Below are positions 6,798 to 8,625 of a stretch of 8,625 nt of DNA, in pieces. Within the stretch, counting starts at the first letter, position 1, and every line of letters begins with the position of its first letter. Source of the stretch: Clostridium sp. (lineage in GTDB: Bacteria > Bacillota > Clostridia > Clostridiales > Clostridiaceae); contig JAAZGI010000205.1 in the NCBI GenBank assembly GCA_012511315.1, positions 1 through 8,625 on the forward strand, written 5' to 3'. The notes under the pieces were generated by a model, which worked only from the letters and a program-made list of their open reading frames with translations, was not told the DNA's origin and ran no database searches. A program made the translations under genes and the position numbers.

Positions 6798-7817
6798 TTA
6801 GAAATTACTATTTTCGACGATATATTCAATCAAGTCAACGATTCGGTAGGAGTAGCCATATTCATTATCATACCAAGCGAAGATTTTGACCATATTGTCA
6901 CCCAATGTCAATGTGCTTAAACCGTCAATGATACTGGAATGGCTGTCGCCGATATAGTCACTGGAGACTAGGGGAAGTTCGTTATAATCAAGGATTCCTT
7001 TGAGTTCATTCTCTGAAGCCTCTTTAAGCGCCTTATTGACAGCGTCTACAGTGATTGCCTCGCGAGTTGTTGCAACTAGGTCCACCATGGATACGGTGGG
7101 AGTTGGAACTCGAATACCAACACCACGGAATTTACCTTCTAGCTGAGGCAATACTTTCGCAACTGCCTGGGCAGCTCCAGTGGTGGTTGGAATCATATTG
7201 AGGGCAGCGGCCCGTGCACGTCTAGGGTTTTTGCCATCCCCAGTGCGATCCGTCAAACTTTGTCCATTGGTGTAAGCGTGGACTGTACTCATCATACCGG
7301 TTTCAATACCAAATTTGTCATCTAGAACCTTGGCAAAGGGGGCCAGGCAATTTGTTGTACAAGAGGCGTTGGAAATGATGTTATGTGATGAATCATCATA
7401 ATCTTTTTCATTAACGCCCATAACGATGGTAATGTCTTCATCCGTCGCTGGAGCGGTGATAATAACTTTTTTAGCACCTGCATCCAAGTGGATTTGCGCA
7501 CGTTCTCTTGTTCTATATTTTCCAGTTCCTTCAATGACAATGTCAGCGCCTAATTTTTTCCAAGGAAGATCCTCAGGCTCACGAGCATTTGTAATCAAAA
7601 CTTTTTTACCGTTGATGACTAGATACTCACCGTCCACATAAGCTTCACCTGAAAAGCGACCGTAGATTGAATCATATTTAAGTTTCGCCAAAGCTAGCTC
7701 TGCACTAGCCATACCATTGATGCCGACAAGCTCAATATTGTTGTCTGCGCGTTCTACCATAATACGGACAACATTTTGTCCGATTCGTCCATAACCATTT
7801 ACTGCGACCTTAATCAA
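6798..7817 (-). CDS. gap: Type I glyceraldehyde-3-phosphate dehydrogenase, TTG start
   Basis: This enzyme catalyses phosphorylating oxidation of glyceraldehyde-3-phosphate in glycolysis, or the reverse in gluconeogenesis, as a cytoplasmic tetramer. The 339 residues cover the full family length. Visible are the Rossmann motif NGYGRIGQN (7-15), the catalytic SNASCTTN with C153, H180 in 'STVHAYTNG', the phosphate-binding 'PTTTGAA' (210-216), R236 in 'RVPTPTVS', and 'WYDNEYGYS' near the C-terminus. The residue after 'IN' in the second strand (G35) is Asp in classical NAD enzymes. The S-loop between Y182 and R199-R200 differs from the usual DLPHKDL and is two residues longer. The start is TTG at 7817, with GGAGGG 6 bases upstream. 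The gene is single, not in a gap-pgk-tpi cluster. GAPDH identity is certain; cofactor preference and physiological direction are open. Confidence 0.96.
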   Translation of the reverse strand: MIKVAVNGYGRIGQNVVRIMVERADNNIELVGINGMASAELALAKLKYDSIYGRFSGEAYVDGEYLVINGKKVLITNAREPEDLPWKKLGADIVIEGTGKYRTRERAQIHLDAGAKKVIITAPATDEDITIVMGVNEKDYDDSSHNIISNASCTTNCLAPFAKVLDDKFGIETGMMSTVHAYTNGQSLTDRTGDGKNPRRARAAALNMIPTTTGAAQAVAKVLPQLEGKFRGVGIRVPTPTVSMVDLVATTREAITVDAVNKALKEASENELKGILDYNELPLVSSDYIGDSHSSIIDGLSTLTLGDNMVKIFAWYDNEYGYSYRIVDLIEYIVENSNF

Positions 7818-7823
7818 TTGTAT

Positions 7824-7829
7824 CCCTCC
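7824..7829 (-). promoter_or_regulatory. Strong ribosome binding site for the TTG start of gap
   Basis: Read on the minus strand, GGAGGG (within TTGGAGGGATA) lies 6 bases before TTG 7817. No in-frame ATG near this position would give the conserved N-terminus IKVAVNGYG at its expected distance, so TTG is accepted as the start. Confidence 0.8.
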
Positions 7830-8218
7830 AAAATTTTACAAGATAAAGAGAGTGTCTCTAGAACTATCTTTTCACACTTTCTGTATTAATTCAATCTTAT
7901 TTCTGTTTAAGCATCGAAAACCTCTAGATAAGTGGATTCGTTAAATAATAAACGGCCAATTGACTATGTTTTATCAATTGAAGGGAATAGAAAATAATTA
8001 CCATACAAGGTTACTGTATTAAAAAATAATTGATATAAACAAAGTTTTTAGTACAGAATATTTAAAGTTATTGAAAATAGTGGTATAGATATTCATTGTT
8101 TGCCCAGACAAATTATTTTTTCGCGTAAAAAAATGTTCAAGGCGGTATAAGACAGGGGTGGGAAGACAAGAAGCAAAGAGGCTTAAGAAGATTGGAAGAT
8201 TTTAAACAAGAAAAAAGC
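7830..8218. other. Gene-free region upstream of gap
   Basis: About 390 AT-rich bases hold no open frame of useful length on either strand. On the minus strand this must contain the gap promoter, but no hexamer pair stands out. TTAAAC or TTGAAT with TAATAC or AAGATA near 7880-7910 are weak options. TTAATACAG occurs twice on the minus strand (near 7883-7891 and 8012-8020). AGAGA-GTG-TCTCT (7847-7859) is a short inverted repeat in the gap leader. The part at 8150-8210 is purine-rich on the plus strand. No known RNA family was recognised. Confidence 0.4.
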
Positions 8219-8257
8219 TTTTAAAAAGACATTGCTTTGAGCAATGTCTTTTTAAAA
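8219..8257 (-). terminator. Terminator directly abutting the 3D-domain gene
   Basis: A perfect 17-bp stem (8219-8235 with 8241-8257) with a 5-base loop begins at the base right after the stop codon at 8258-8260. The G+C-bearing core is GACATTGC/GCAATGTC. On the minus strand it is followed by a T-rich tract (GCTTTTTTCTTG). It would also fold on the plus strand. Confidence 0.85.
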
Positions 8258-8625
8258 TTATTTTTTATAAGGTTTGATATAACCTGTTATAGATTGCACA
8301 CCCATCGATCGAATTCTAGACAGATACTGATAGTCAGATTCACCGCTGTTGCGTGGGATTAGCATATCCATGCGGGTTTTTGAATCAAAGGAAGAGCCGC
8401 CTCGGTCTTCGACTGTGAAGTCGCCCCAACCTGGCAAGATCACCTCAGAGCGCAGGGGCCAATAATTGGAGGCGAGGACACCATAACGTAAAGGGGTTCC
8501 CATGGCTGTAGTGGTCCAACCACCATTTTCAGAAGGGAGGTCCGTATAAAAGGTAAAGGTCCATTTCATTTTGGTGTAGCCTTCATAAGGATTGCCATCC
8601 TCTGGAGCTGGTTTTGGAGACTCGA
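8258..8625 (-). CDS. 3D-domain cell-wall protein, C-terminal part only (cut by window edge)
   Basis: The frame stays open through the right edge (last whole codon at 8621-8623), so at least 121 residues are present and the true start lies outside. The ATG at 8569 has no Shine-Dalgarno and is internal. The visible part begins with a Pro/Glu-rich linker ('PKPAPEDG'), as expected between a secreted protein's N-terminal region and its C-terminal domain. That domain is the 3D fold (PF06725), a double-psi barrel related to MltA lytic transglycosylases and found in Firmicute wall enzymes such as YuiC and YabE. Key parts are 'GVLASNYWPL', 'GWGDFTVEDRGG' and 'TRMDMLIPR'. The last two Asp positions (in ED-RGG and RMD) are kept. 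The first, usually in a VAVD-type motif, appears replaced by Ser-Asn. It probably acts outside the membrane on peptidoglycan; the missing N-terminus would show a signal peptide, SH3, G5 or LysM part. Confidence 0.8.
   Translation of the reverse strand, partial: ESPKPAPEDGNPYEGYTKMKWTFTFYTDLPSENGGWTTTAMGTPLRYGVLASNYWPLRSEVILPGWGDFTVEDRGGSSFDSKTRMDMLIPRNSGESDYQYLSRIRSMGVQSITGYIKPYKK

Noticed and set aside
7322..7641. Open frames of about 70 codons on both strands inside gap
   Set aside because: They are out-of-frame readings of a strongly conserved GAPDH gene.
8258..8569. 3D-domain gene as a complete 103-residue protein starting at the ATG at 8569
   Set aside because: The frame is open upstream to the window edge, reads as a Pro-rich linker there, and no Shine-Dalgarno precedes that ATG.

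Overview
The window is AT-rich bacterial DNA from a low-G+C Gram-positive, probably one of the Clostridia. The evidence is the strong GGAGG-type ribosome binding sites, TTG/ATG starts, short hairpin-plus-T terminators, and the gene set: an M3B oligoendopeptidase F, an AI-2E family protein, a 3D-domain cell-wall protein and a Firmicute-style Y1/RAYT relative. No finer placement is possible from the sequence alone.

Layout, left to right. Positions 1-239 are a leader with a good sigma-A-type promoter. Then come an AEC-family permease (240-1157, +), oligoendopeptidase F (1357-3156, +) and a terminator. Next is a RAYT/Y1-transposase-like protein with a helix-turn-helix tail and no HUH histidines (3282-3971, +). 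It is followed by a stand-alone AhpF/TrxB-like flavoprotein disulfide reductase (4130-5110, +) and a terminator, and then an AI-2E family membrane protein (5329-6582, +). A 20-bp perfect hairpin sits between this gene and the convergent glyceraldehyde-3-phosphate dehydrogenase gene (6798-7817, -), which starts at TTG. A gene-free stretch of about 400 bases follows, then a terminator directly against the stop codon of a 3D-domain protein. That protein (8258 to the right edge, -) is cut by the window, so its N-terminus is missing.

The genes do not form an obvious pathway. Terminators or sizeable gaps separate most of them, so they look like single-gene units: transport, peptide turnover, redox, central glycolysis and wall remodelling. 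I see no phage module, CRISPR array, tRNA, rRNA, toxin-antitoxin pair or recognised riboswitch.

I found no clear new multi-gene system. The points most worth following are the transposase relative that has lost its catalytic histidines but keeps a DNA-binding tail, the GGGGACGG-type element just upstream of it, and a GAPDH with altered cofactor-contact segments. Smaller points are short repeats that could be operators at two promoters.
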